Positions 43,890-51,702 of a stretch of 64,000 nt of DNA are shown here, piece after piece. The DNA comes from UBA6022 sp038319685 (GTDB lineage: Bacteria > Patescibacteriota > Saccharimonadia > Saccharimonadales > Saccharimonadaceae): the NCBI GenBank assembly GCA_038319685.1, contig JBBQDN010000004.1, positions 57,941-121,940 of the forward strand, written 5' to 3'. Both the position numbers and the translations under genes were made by a program. Within the stretch, counting starts at the first letter, position 1, and each line of letters opens with the position of its first letter. The notes under the pieces are model-generated. The model had not been told where the DNA came from. It did not search any database and saw only the letters and a list, made by a program, of their open reading frames with translations.

Positions 43890-43918
43890 ATCATACCGCA
43901 ACTTGCCTTATTTGTCAA
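43890..43918 (-). promoter_or_regulatory. consensus promoter of the island unit
   Basis: Minus strand TTGACA (43913-43918), 17-bp spacer, TATGAT (43890-43895). Transcription would start near 43883 and run through the structured leader and small genes toward the hammerhead. Its first nine bases (TTGACAAAT) are the same as in the promoters at 43983 and 46781. Confidence 0.75.
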
Positions 43919-43970
43919 TCATGTGTTGATATATAATATATATTACAGAGGTGGATTATATGTTTATAAT

Positions 43971-44011
43971 GTCAAAATAGTTTTGACAAATATACATATC
44001 TGTGCTATATT
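43971..44011 (+). promoter_or_regulatory. promoter and operator of the TrmB-type gene
   Basis: TTGACA (43983-43988), 17-bp spacer, TATATT (44006-44011), 8 nt before ATG 44020. A perfect palindrome GTCAAAA-TAG-TTTTGAC (43971-43987) overlaps the -35 box and could be the regulator's own operator. Confidence 0.7.
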
Positions 44012-44019
44012 GACTATAT

Positions 44020-44853
44020 ATGGATACGACAATACTCAAAAAAGCTGGTCTGACCGAAAGCCAAGCCAAAGGCTACCTGGCCCTGATCGAGCATGGTGAG
44101 CTTTCGCCTGCGGAACTTGCTGACCATACCGGTGAATCTCGAACTAACGCCTACGCTATCGCAGACAAGCTTGTTGTCTATGGCCTGGCTACAAAAAAAG
44201 ACGGTGCAAAGTCCGTCTATACCCCTACTCACCCTTCCGCTCTCGAATCACTTGCCGAAAAGCGTCGCAAGACTCTCGTGCGCAACGAACAAGAGGTTAA
44301 GCAAGGTATATCACCCCTTATCGACCTGTTTTATGCCAGTACTTCACTCCCCGGCACGCGTACATTGCAAGGTATCGATGGTATCAAAGAAGTGTATGCG
44401 GACACCCTGAAAGTCAAACAAGACATTTACCTATTACGTACCACTGCGGATGTGCCCGATTTGGGGCTGGAATATCTAAATAATTACCGCCAGCAGCGTG
44501 CTCAAGCTGGCATCAACACCTACGGCCTAGTACCAAATACCGAAATTGGTCGACAGCATGCCGCCAGTGGTGAAGACGAACGAATGCTGTTCCACCGTAC
44601 TATCCTCCCTGATGGGATTTATACAGCACCGGTAGAAATTGACGTATACGGTAGCAAGGTAGCATTCATCGCATTTAGAGAGACCCAAATGGCCACCATC
44701 ATTGACAGTCCGCCTATCGCCGATGCTATCCGTCAGTTACTCCAGTTCACTGGTACTTTTATCACCGCGCAGCAGAGTCAGTTAGCGACAGCTGATACAT
44801 CAGGTTATTCGCAAATCGACGAAACGCCAGCTGGTCAGCCATCTCAGGTGTAA
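44020..44853 (+). CDS. TrmB-family transcriptional regulator, 277 aa
   Basis: N-terminal winged helix (KKAGLTESQAKGYLALIEHG, SPAELADHTGESRTNAYAIADKLVVYGLA, about residues 5-55) as in TrmB/HTH_34 regulators, a coiled linker, and a C-terminal PLD-like/sensor domain (GIDGIKEVYADTLKVKQDIYLL; EIDVYGSKVAFIAFRETQMATI). It would bind DNA as a dimer and sense a small ligand. Near-leaderless start. Its last 92 bases overlap the convergent 653-aa gene. Confidence 0.8.
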   Translation: MDTTILKKAGLTESQAKGYLALIEHGELSPAELADHTGESRTNAYAIADKLVVYGLATKKDGAKSVYTPTHPSALESLAEKRRKTLVRNEQEVKQGISPLIDLFYASTSLPGTRTLQGIDGIKEVYADTLKVKQDIYLLRTTADVPDLGLEYLNNYRQQRAQAGINTYGLVPNTEIGRQHAASGEDERMLFHRTILPDGIYTAPVEIDVYGSKVAFIAFRETQMATIIDSPPIADAIRQLLQFTGTFITAQQSQLATADTSGYSQIDETPAGQPSQV

Positions 44854-46723
44854 ACACTTCGCGCACATGGTAATCTGCTTTTTGAGGGACAATACCAAGC
44901 CGTATGGCAATCTGCTGCGAGCCAACCGTCAGCGTACGCGCAAGTAATGCGTTAAGTGGCTGCGTCTGGGCGTGTAATTCGTGCAGTCCACCGATGTCCA
45001 GACTAAGGCCGCCTGTTGCCCGTTCCAGATCAAGGCGTAGAGATAACTTAGTCGGTTTTTCCGTTACAGCATAACCCAGAATCATCCGCTGTTCTTCGGG
45101 TGTTATGCTCACCGTCCAGCCTATTCGCGCTTCGCCATTCTCTGTCGCCTGTGGGCGAATAATCACTGATGTGCCTTGGTTATGACCTACGAATCTGCCC
45201 ACTCCTTCACGTGCAAGTATTGTGGATTCAGAAAACCTACCTGTCTGATCGGCGTTCAATTTTGTCAGCATAAAATTAAAGAGGTGCAGGCTATTGATAA
45301 CATCTTGCATAGTACTGACTTCCAAGTCTTTGACTGCATGTTCACCGTAATACAAGGTTCCTCGTTGCGTCGCACCGCCGATAAGCCCTGGCACAAGACC
45401 TATTATTTCAACCACCCGTTTTTGCAATGCGCCCTCGATAGCTTCGGCATATTCCCTGTTTTCGGCAGTATCACGAGGTAATCCACCTGCAAACACCTGC
45501 GCATTAGCCCGTATAGCCTCTACACTTTCAAACACATCGCGCAGAATCGCCGTGTGTTTCTCCGGACTCGCCACGTCGCTTATATCAAACAAGAGGTCTC
45601 GATACGCCAAATCTTGTTCAATAACCCCAAATGCTGCGAGTGGAACAATTCCTTTTTCATCCACAGCACGAGCACGCCGCGCCATTGGCCCGTTGTACGG
45701 TGACCTACGGTTATCCAAAGCTTCTTGTTCCCGTGCAATCAACAGAGCTTTCCTATATTTTAACGGATCGCCCTGCGCGTTCCGTGCAATAGTTCGCTTC
45801 GACCGGCTATCAGTAAAACCACTTGCATACGCTTGCATGAGCTGACTGTCGATACCTGCAACCTTTTCGTCGATTTTCTCAAACGTTGCAGCGCTGGTAC
45901 CACTGTGTAGCAGAAGTTCAAACACTAGACGTCCATCTGCCTCTATAGCGCGTGGGTATGCACTCGCTAGCTTTTCATAATACTGAGCTACCTGACCTAT
46001 CGCAAAATCTGCTGATCCGGGGAAGCGACTAGTGAGATATAGCGTTGCTACAGGCGTCAAGTGACGCACGAACCCTGGATCAGCAATAGTCCCGGTCACT
46101 CGTTCAATATATATAGTTGGATCCTGTAAGATATCTGCCGCTTTTTCGACCGATTCACGCACATCCTGCAAGACGTTCTTGTTATTCACAGCACGACGCA
46201 GTAGTTCTTTGATGGTAAAGAAATTGCCGATAGTATGATAAAGCTCGGGGTCTTGATCTTCACCGACCATATCTTGCAAATCATAGATAAACTCTTCACT
46301 CAAATAATATTCACCCGTTTGAGTGTCGGTATTTTCGATAAGTCGCGTCAGACCCTCTATTGATTGTTTCGTGTCTGGGAATCCTGCAGCGGTGGCTAGG
46401 CGGCTAATTTTATCGGCCACATCGTACATGATCGTAGAAGTTACAGTAGCTTCCGATATACCTTCACGGTCGATAAGCTTGTTAAAGGTCGTACAAACAC
46501 TCCCTACGACAGTGCTCGCCTCGGGCCATTCTGCTAGTTCCGGATCGAGCAGTTCTTGTACGTTTTGTGCGACCAATACCTGTGGCGCATTCCGGCGTTC
46601 TGGACCGCTTACACCTTGGGCGCGGAGTGCAAGTCGACCAACCAAATCATTCACCGAAATAGCCCTAGCTGTATGAAATTCGGGAGCAATCAAGGATTCC
46701 TGTACGGTTGTTGATTTTGACAT
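44762..46723 (-). CDS. large orphan protein, 653 aa
   Basis: No membrane segment or known domain is recognised. The sequence is mixed alpha/beta, acidic, with long helical stretches and a C-terminal block GVGRFVGHNQGTSVIIRPQA...ISLRLDLERATGGLSLDIGG of beta character. The start at 46723 has no ribosome site but a consensus promoter upstream (46753-46781). The C-terminal 30 codons are antisense to the TrmB-like gene. It may be regulated by that protein. No function assigned. Confidence 0.75.
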   Translation of the reverse strand: MSKSTTVQESLIAPEFHTARAISVNDLVGRLALRAQGVSGPERRNAPQVLVAQNVQELLDPELAEWPEASTVVGSVCTTFNKLIDREGISEATVTSTIMYDVADKISRLATAAGFPDTKQSIEGLTRLIENTDTQTGEYYLSEEFIYDLQDMVGEDQDPELYHTIGNFFTIKELLRRAVNNKNVLQDVRESVEKAADILQDPTIYIERVTGTIADPGFVRHLTPVATLYLTSRFPGSADFAIGQVAQYYEKLASAYPRAIEADGRLVFELLLHSGTSAATFEKIDEKVAGIDSQLMQAYASGFTDSRSKRTIARNAQGDPLKYRKALLIAREQEALDNRRSPYNGPMARRARAVDEKGIVPLAAFGVIEQDLAYRDLLFDISDVASPEKHTAILRDVFESVEAIRANAQVFAGGLPRDTAENREYAEAIEGALQKRVVEIIGLVPGLIGGATQRGTLYYGEHAVKDLEVSTMQDVINSLHLFNFMLTKLNADQTGRFSESTILAREGVGRFVGHNQGTSVIIRPQATENGEARIGWTVSITPEEQRMILGYAVTEKPTKLSLRLDLERATGGLSLDIGGLHELHAQTQPLNALLARTLTVGSQQIAIRLGIVPQKADYHVREVFTPEMADQLAFRRFANNLMYQLSLTDSAAR

Positions 46724-46752
46724 ATTTTTTATTTTTGCGGTTACTTAACAAT

Positions 46753-46781
46753 ATCATAGCAAATTATTGATAATTTGTCAA
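46753..46781 (-). promoter_or_regulatory. promoter with internal operator for the 653-aa gene
   Basis: Minus strand TTGACA (46776-46781), 17-bp spacer, TATGAT (46753-46758). The spacer is a perfect palindrome AAATTAT-CA-ATAATTT (46761-46776), a candidate repressor site. Confidence 0.75.
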
Positions 46782-46824
46782 TCATTTAACGGGGGTTGTC
46801 ACCGGGTATAAAAAGACAAATTAA

Positions 46825-46844
46825 AACCCCTCAATTGAGGGGTT
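46825..46844 (-). terminator. intrinsic terminator after element C copy 2
   Basis: AACCCCTC-AATT-GAGGGGTT, perfect 8-bp stem, followed on the minus strand by TTTTAATTT. It separates the small unit from the 653-aa gene's promoter. Confidence 0.8.
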
Positions 46845-46846
46845 GG

Positions 46847-46976
46847 CCGCGAGGCGGGGTGAGGAGCCACTGAAGGCTGCAACTCCCCCGCCTCGAGCGG
46901 GATTCTTGCTGCAGGAGTTTCCTGCTATCGGTCGAAGGAATAATTGACCGGATTGTTTTATGTCGCAATCTCGACA
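46847..46976 (-). ncRNA. conserved structured element C, copy 2
   Basis: Stems: P1 GAGGCGGGG/CCCCGCCTC (46851-46859 with 46886-46894) with outer CCGC/GCGG (46847-46850 with 46897-46900); inner AGCC/GGCT (46865-46868 with 46875-46878); P2 GCAGGA/TCCTGC (46911-46916 with 46920-46925); P3 CGGTC/GACCG (46929-46933 with 46946-46950); P4 TGTCG/CGACA (46961-46965 with 46972-46976). AATTGACCGGATTGTTTTA is identical to copy 1. Several stem positions differ between copies but stay paired. Confidence 0.72.
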
Positions 46977-47052
46977 CATGGTGGCTTGAGTAGGCATATA
47001 GGTTTGGCTGTGTCACGAGTCGATGATTGCACACCGACCCGCGACACAAGTT

Positions 47053-47319
47053 TCAGGAGGGGATGATCCCGGACAATTTTCCTCCCATAAACACCAGGTA
47101 CACATATTCGTCGATCCAGAGTGCCTCCGTGGCCGCCTGGAAATCAGCCGGGGAGACACCCAGCATGTTGAGCGCCCGTCGGGCACTTTCCCAGCCATCG
47201 AGACCATCTCTTACGAGAGCGCCCATGGTATTGACGCGTGTGTGTATTGTGCCCTGGATAATCCTCATCCGAACCACTGCGTCTGCCTCTGTTTCAGTTA
47301 CTGAAAGTGTCACGTGCAC
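47053..47319 (-). CDS. orphan small protein of the sister unit, 88 aa
   Basis: GTG start at 47319 (or 47313) after GAAGGG. The product has VTETEADAVVRMRIIQG, DGLDGWESARRALNMLGV and ADFQAATEALWIDEYVYLVF; it looks like a real helical protein but no family is recognised. Element C copy 2 lies 77 bp beyond its stop, the same order as for the 177-aa gene and copy 1. Confidence 0.5.
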   Translation of the reverse strand: MHVTLSVTETEADAVVRMRIIQGTIHTRVNTMGALVRDGLDGWESARRALNMLGVSPADFQAATEALWIDEYVYLVFMGGKLSGIIPS

Positions 47320-47353
47320 ACCCTTCTTTGTTCCGGAAAAGCACCCTACTTTC

Positions 47354-47452
47354 CCTCTAGCAGCATCGTCAATCAGACGATACCTCTAGAGGAAAAATAA
47401 ACACTGTTCACAGGGAACTAGATTATCATATCACTTCTTGATTCTTTTACAA
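47354..47452 (-). promoter_or_regulatory. promoter and leader hairpin of the sister unit
   Basis: Minus strand TTGTAA (47447-47452), 16-bp spacer, TATGAT (47425-47430). The leader holds a double hairpin: CCTCTAG/CTAGAGG (47354-47360 with 47386-47392) enclosing ATCGTC/GACGAT (47365-47370 with 47376-47381). Confidence 0.6.
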
Positions 47453-47455
47453 GTA

Positions 47456-47848
47456 CTATGTACTCTTGGGATCAAACTTAAGACTCAGCGAATTAATACA
47501 AAATCGTTTATCAGTCGGCGTATCTAGCCCCTCACCTTCAAAAATATGACCGAGATGACCGCCACAATTGCTACACGTCACTTCCGTACGTGCCATGCCG
47601 AGGGTATCATCAGTGTGGAATTCAACCGCACCTGGTTTAGCGTCATAAAAACTCGGCCAGCCACAATGAGCATCAAATTTCGTACCACTTTCAAACAAAA
47701 CTTGCCCACATGCCGCGCAGGCATAGACACCATCGGCGAACAAGCCGTCATATTCACCGCTAAACGGCGGCTCTGTTGCCTTGTCACGCAGAACAGCAAA
47801 CTGTTCAGGTGTCAGCACTTGTTTCCACTCTTGGTCGGTTTTCTTCAT
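47456..47848 (-). CDS. msrB: peptide-methionine (R)-S-oxide reductase, 130 aa
   Basis: Repairs oxidised methionine. Zn-binding CAAC and CSNC pairs, GWPSFYDA and the catalytic Cys in RFCINSLSL are all intact. Length is normal. TATAAT (47856-47861) lies 7 nt before the ATG. Confidence 0.94.
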   Translation of the reverse strand: MKKTDQEWKQVLTPEQFAVLRDKATEPPFSGEYDGLFADGVYACAACGQVLFESGTKFDAHCGWPSFYDAKPGAVEFHTDDTLGMARTEVTCSNCGGHLGHIFEGEGLDTPTDKRFCINSLSLKFDPKST

Positions 47849-47866
47849 ATATCCTATTATACTGGA

Positions 47867-48277
47867 TTAGTCTTTTTTCTTGTCGAGTCGATCGAGTTTG
47901 GCGATATGAATCAACCAATAAATTACCAGTGCCGTCGCAAGCAGCGTAATGACTGACGACAAAATTGCGCCCCATCCGATGACCAGTCCACCGGTCCCCT
48001 TTTGATTTGCTTTGACAATCGTCCAGCTCAGATCACGTAAATCAATACCGCCAATAATAAACCCGACGATTGGGTTGATAAAGCCTTCGACAATCTGTTT
48101 GACTGATGCACCCGCCGCAGTACCAACTGCAAGTCCGACGGCAAGTCCGACGACACCCTGTTCACGAATAAATGCAATAAAACCATTTGAATGTGTCGAG
48201 CTTTTTTCTTTGAGCATAGCAGCTCGTTCTTTTGCTTTTGCTGCTGTCTTTGCTGCTGTTTCTTTGGATACTGTCAT
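47867..48277 (-). CDS. mscL: large-conductance mechanosensitive channel, 136 aa
   Basis: The MscL N-terminal FIAFIREQGVVGLAVGLAVGTA and KQIVEGFINPIVGFIIGG segments are present, with two transmembrane helices and a basic C-terminus (LDRLDKKKD). An extra ~25 residues rich in Lys, Ala and Glu precede the first helix. AAGGAG lies 8 nt before the ATG. Confidence 0.9.
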   Translation of the reverse strand: MTVSKETAAKTAAKAKERAAMLKEKSSTHSNGFIAFIREQGVVGLAVGLAVGTAAGASVKQIVEGFINPIVGFIIGGIDLRDLSWTIVKANQKGTGGLVIGWGAILSSVITLLATALVIYWLIHIAKLDRLDKKKD

Positions 48278-48297
48278 ATAATTAAACTCCTTATATC

Positions 48298-49986
48298 TTA
48301 CATCTGGGACGGAACTTCGATACCAAGCAGATCAAGTCCATGCGTAAATACATGACTCGCCTTGCTTAGTACGCCCAGTCGTGCCTGTTTCTGAACATCC
48401 GTGACGTCGCCCGTCGCGACCGGCGTTTGTTCGTAATAGCGATTTAGCTCACGGGCTAGTTCGTATAAGTACGTCGCGATTTTATGTGGTTCAATGTCAC
48501 GTGCAGCCAAACGAACAACCGCTGGATAGTCGAGAATTTTTGCAAGAACAGCCTTCTCTGGTTCAAAATCGTATTCATCCGCTAGCCCGTTAGCATTCTG
48601 ATTGTTATCACGTAAAATTTTGTTGACACGCACAGCAGCATATTGAATATAGGGTCCTGAAAAACCAGTCAGCGCAAAAATACTTTCCCAATCGAACAGA
48701 ATATTCGTCCGCCGATCAGCGGCAAAATCAGTAAACTTAATCGCGCCCAGTGCAATCTTTTTAATATCTTCGTCGGAGATATCACGTCCGGCAGTTATTG
48801 TACGCGCTTTTTGTTCGGCCGTATCGAGCAGTTCTTCCATCAAAACAACACCTTTGCGACTGCTCATTTTTGCACGGGTACCGTCTTCGTTAATTTGATC
48901 GATAATCCCAAACCACAGGTGAATCAGTTCGGTCTGAATACCTAATTTCTTCGCCATGGCAAACAGCTGCGCAAAATGGAATTGTTGTTCACTGCCGACG
49001 ACATAAATGACACGATCAGGATGCCAGGTTGATTCACGGTACAAAATCGTTGCGAGATCAGTCGTTGCATACAGCGCCGCGCCGTTAGATTTTTGGACGA
49101 GCATTGGTACATCAAACCCATAGTCGTCAAGTGGCACAATAATCGAACCGTCGTCGTTTTGCAGTGCGATGCCGTCGGCGAGTAATCGTTGGACTGCCTG
49201 TTTACCTTTTGGTGCAAAAAACGCTTCCCCAAACTCGTGGTCGGTTGAAATTTTTAACCGGTCCATAATCGCATGGATATGATCGAGACTGATTTTATTA
49301 AATCGGACGCTATAGGCAGCCGCTTCGCTATTATCGTTTTCAAGTTTTAATAACCAATCTTGCACTTGGTCGGCAAGTCGAGATTCACCGCGCTCTTTTT
49401 CATCTTTTAATGCTTTTTTCATAGCAATATAAACACGTCCAAGTTCATAGACGCCGTCGTGTTCGAGGGCCTCATCACTACTGAGTGTCAAAAAGCCAAC
49501 AACCCAGACACCGAATGGTGCACCATAATCACCTAGGTGATTATCGGTAATCACCGTCCAGCCAGTTGCTTCCATGAGTCGTTTTGCCGCCCAGCCCTGA
49601 TTACCCGGTCGGAGATGTCCGATACTGTATGGTTTTGCCATATTCTGGCTTGGATATTCGACGACAACTGTTTTGCCAGCACCGTCACTATTTTCACCAT
49701 ACTGTAAATTCCACTGTAAAGACAACGTACTCGCGAGACTTTTTCCTGTTACACGCAGGTTAATAAACCCGGGGCCTGCAACCGTCACTTCAGTAAAATC
49801 ACCCGTTTCACGTAACTTAGTAGCGAGTTCGTTTGCAACCTCACGTGGATTTTTGCCGAGTGGTTTTGCCAGTTGCAGTGCGACATTTGTCGCATAATCA
49901 CCAAACTGTGGATCGGGACGTGTCAGTACGACGTTTGATTCAACGTTGTATAATTCAGACACAATTTGGGCAATTTGGGATTCCAT
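48298..49986 (-). CDS. argS: arginyl-tRNA synthetase, 562 aa
   Basis: Class I synthetase. The HIGH-type motif reads PYSIGHLRPGN (~residues 117-127), the KMSK-type motif AKMSSRKGV (~370), and the DALR anticodon-binding C-terminus (YIQYAAVRVNKIL, LARELNRYYEQTPV) is complete. The N-terminal additional domain is short. TATAAT (49994-49999) lies 7 nt before the ATG. Confidence 0.95.
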   Translation of the reverse strand: MESQIAQIVSELYNVESNVVLTRPDPQFGDYATNVALQLAKPLGKNPREVANELATKLRETGDFTEVTVAGPGFINLRVTGKSLASTLSLQWNLQYGENSDGAGKTVVVEYPSQNMAKPYSIGHLRPGNQGWAAKRLMEATGWTVITDNHLGDYGAPFGVWVVGFLTLSSDEALEHDGVYELGRVYIAMKKALKDEKERGESRLADQVQDWLLKLENDNSEAAAYSVRFNKISLDHIHAIMDRLKISTDHEFGEAFFAPKGKQAVQRLLADGIALQNDDGSIIVPLDDYGFDVPMLVQKSNGAALYATTDLATILYRESTWHPDRVIYVVGSEQQFHFAQLFAMAKKLGIQTELIHLWFGIIDQINEDGTRAKMSSRKGVVLMEELLDTAEQKARTITAGRDISDEDIKKIALGAIKFTDFAADRRTNILFDWESIFALTGFSGPYIQYAAVRVNKILRDNNQNANGLADEYDFEPEKAVLAKILDYPAVVRLAARDIEPHKIATYLYELARELNRYYEQTPVATGDVTDVQKQARLGVLSKASHVFTHGLDLLGIEVPSQM

Positions 49987-50014
49987 CAGGTTTATTATAC
50001 CAGAGTAGTTAGGG

Positions 50015-51613
50015 TTATTTTTTCGCTGCTTTGATCAACCCAACAAAAAGCGGGTGTGGGCGTGTTGGGCGAGATCGAAATTCTGGATGAGCCTGCGTAG
50101 CTGCAAAATAGCCCTCGCCTGGTGTTTCGACAAACTCAACAAGCGTGCCGTTTGGCGAGGTACCGCTAATGACGAGGCCACCTTTTTCGATGTCAGTCGT
50201 AAATGCTTGGTTTACTTCGTAACGGTGGCGATGGCGTTCGATAATTGATGTTTCGCCGTATGCCCTTGCGACTTTTGAAACTTTTTGCAGTTTTGCGGGG
50301 TAATCACCCAGGCGCATTGTGCCACCGGTTGATTCTTTGCCCTCCTGGCCGTTCATCAGGTAGACAACATTTTGTTTGGTTGTCGGGTCAAATTCGGTAC
50401 TGTTCGCTTTTTTAAGTCCACTGCGACGTGCCGCCGCGATAACAGCAACCTGCAGCCCTAAACAAAGGCCGAGGTACGGAACTTTGTTATCGAGTGCGTA
50501 GTTTGCGGCGGCGATCTTGCCCTCGATGCCCCGATTACCAAATCCTCCCGGTACCAAGATACCGTCAACTAATTTAAAGTCGTCGTCACTTGCTGTTTCG
50601 GCATTGATCCAGACAAGTTCCAGGCCAACTTTTTCATGCCACGCAGCAGCCTTTAATGCTTCGATAACAGATATGTACGTGTCTTCGTTATCAAGATATT
50701 TTGCGACCACACCAATACGAACAGTATGATCATGCTTTTTGTTTTGGGCTTCGATGATTCGTTCCCATTTTTTAAGACTTGGTTTTTTGGTAAAACCAGT
50801 AAAATCATCGAGTACTTTTTGAAGTGGTGATTCGGCGATGATCATTGGAATACGAAATACCGTATCGACATTTGGCATTAAAATAACTGCTTCGTCGGCA
50901 ACCCCACCGAACATCGCTATTTTGGCTGCAATAGATTTTGGAGCTGGCGCATCGGTCCGGACGACGACGACGTCAGGCACGATACCAAAACCACGCAAAT
51001 CATTGAGTGCATTTTGTGCAGGTTTTGTTTTGAACTCTTTGCTGGAACCGATAAACGGCACATAGACAACGTGAATAAATAGACAGTTGGCACGACCGAC
51101 TTTGCGACTGAATTCACGGATTGCTTCAATAAAACTGAGCGCCTCGTAGTCACCGACAGTCCCGCCAATTTCGACAAAATGCACGTCGCTACCTTTGGCT
51201 GCTTTTTCGATATCGCGTTGGATAGCAGCCGTCAGGTGCGGAACAAGTTGCACGGTTTTGCCACCAAATTTACCGGCACGTTCATCGGCGATCAAATCAC
51301 GGAGTAACCGACCAGACAGTGTCGCGGATTTTTGAGTTAATTCAATATCGAGGAATCGTTCATAATGTCCCAGGTCAAGGTCGGTTTCGGCACCGTCACG
51401 AGTGACAAAACATTCGCCATGTTCCGCAGGATTCAAAAGGCCCGCATCTACGTTAAGATACGGGTCACATTTTTGAACCGAAATATCGGCACCTTGCGCT
51501 TGTAGTACTGCCCCAATACTAGCGGCCGTGATGCCCTTTCCTACCCCAGAAAGGACTCCCCCAGTTACAAATATGTATTTCTGTTTTTTATCCATGTGAT
51601 GCGTAGTCTCCAT
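50015..51613 (-). CDS. pyrG: CTP synthase, 532 aa
   Basis: Makes CTP from UTP, ATP and glutamine. Synthetase domain KYIFVTGGVLSGVGKGITAASIG, CDPYLNVD, GGTVGDYEALSF; glutaminase domain with the nucleophile Cys in LGLCLGLQVAV and the final TQAHPEFRSRP. The start at 51613 has TACAAT (51622-51627) 8 nt upstream; MDKKQ six codons in is an alternative. Confidence 0.96.
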   Translation of the reverse strand: METTHHMDKKQKYIFVTGGVLSGVGKGITAASIGAVLQAQGADISVQKCDPYLNVDAGLLNPAEHGECFVTRDGAETDLDLGHYERFLDIELTQKSATLSGRLLRDLIADERAGKFGGKTVQLVPHLTAAIQRDIEKAAKGSDVHFVEIGGTVGDYEALSFIEAIREFSRKVGRANCLFIHVVYVPFIGSSKEFKTKPAQNALNDLRGFGIVPDVVVVRTDAPAPKSIAAKIAMFGGVADEAVILMPNVDTVFRIPMIIAESPLQKVLDDFTGFTKKPSLKKWERIIEAQNKKHDHTVRIGVVAKYLDNEDTYISVIEALKAAAWHEKVGLELVWINAETASDDDFKLVDGILVPGGFGNRGIEGKIAAANYALDNKVPYLGLCLGLQVAVIAAARRSGLKKANSTEFDPTTKQNVVYLMNGQEGKESTGGTMRLGDYPAKLQKVSKVARAYGETSIIERHRHRYEVNQAFTTDIEKGGLVISGTSPNGTLVEFVETPGEGYFAATQAHPEFRSRPTRPHPLFVGLIKAAKK

Positions 51614-51702
51614 GGAGCTTCATTGTAGCACTCTCATATACAAAAACGCTATATGTAGAGTTGTCTGTTGTTTATTCTACGCTATAGATGTTGATGACGT
51701 GC

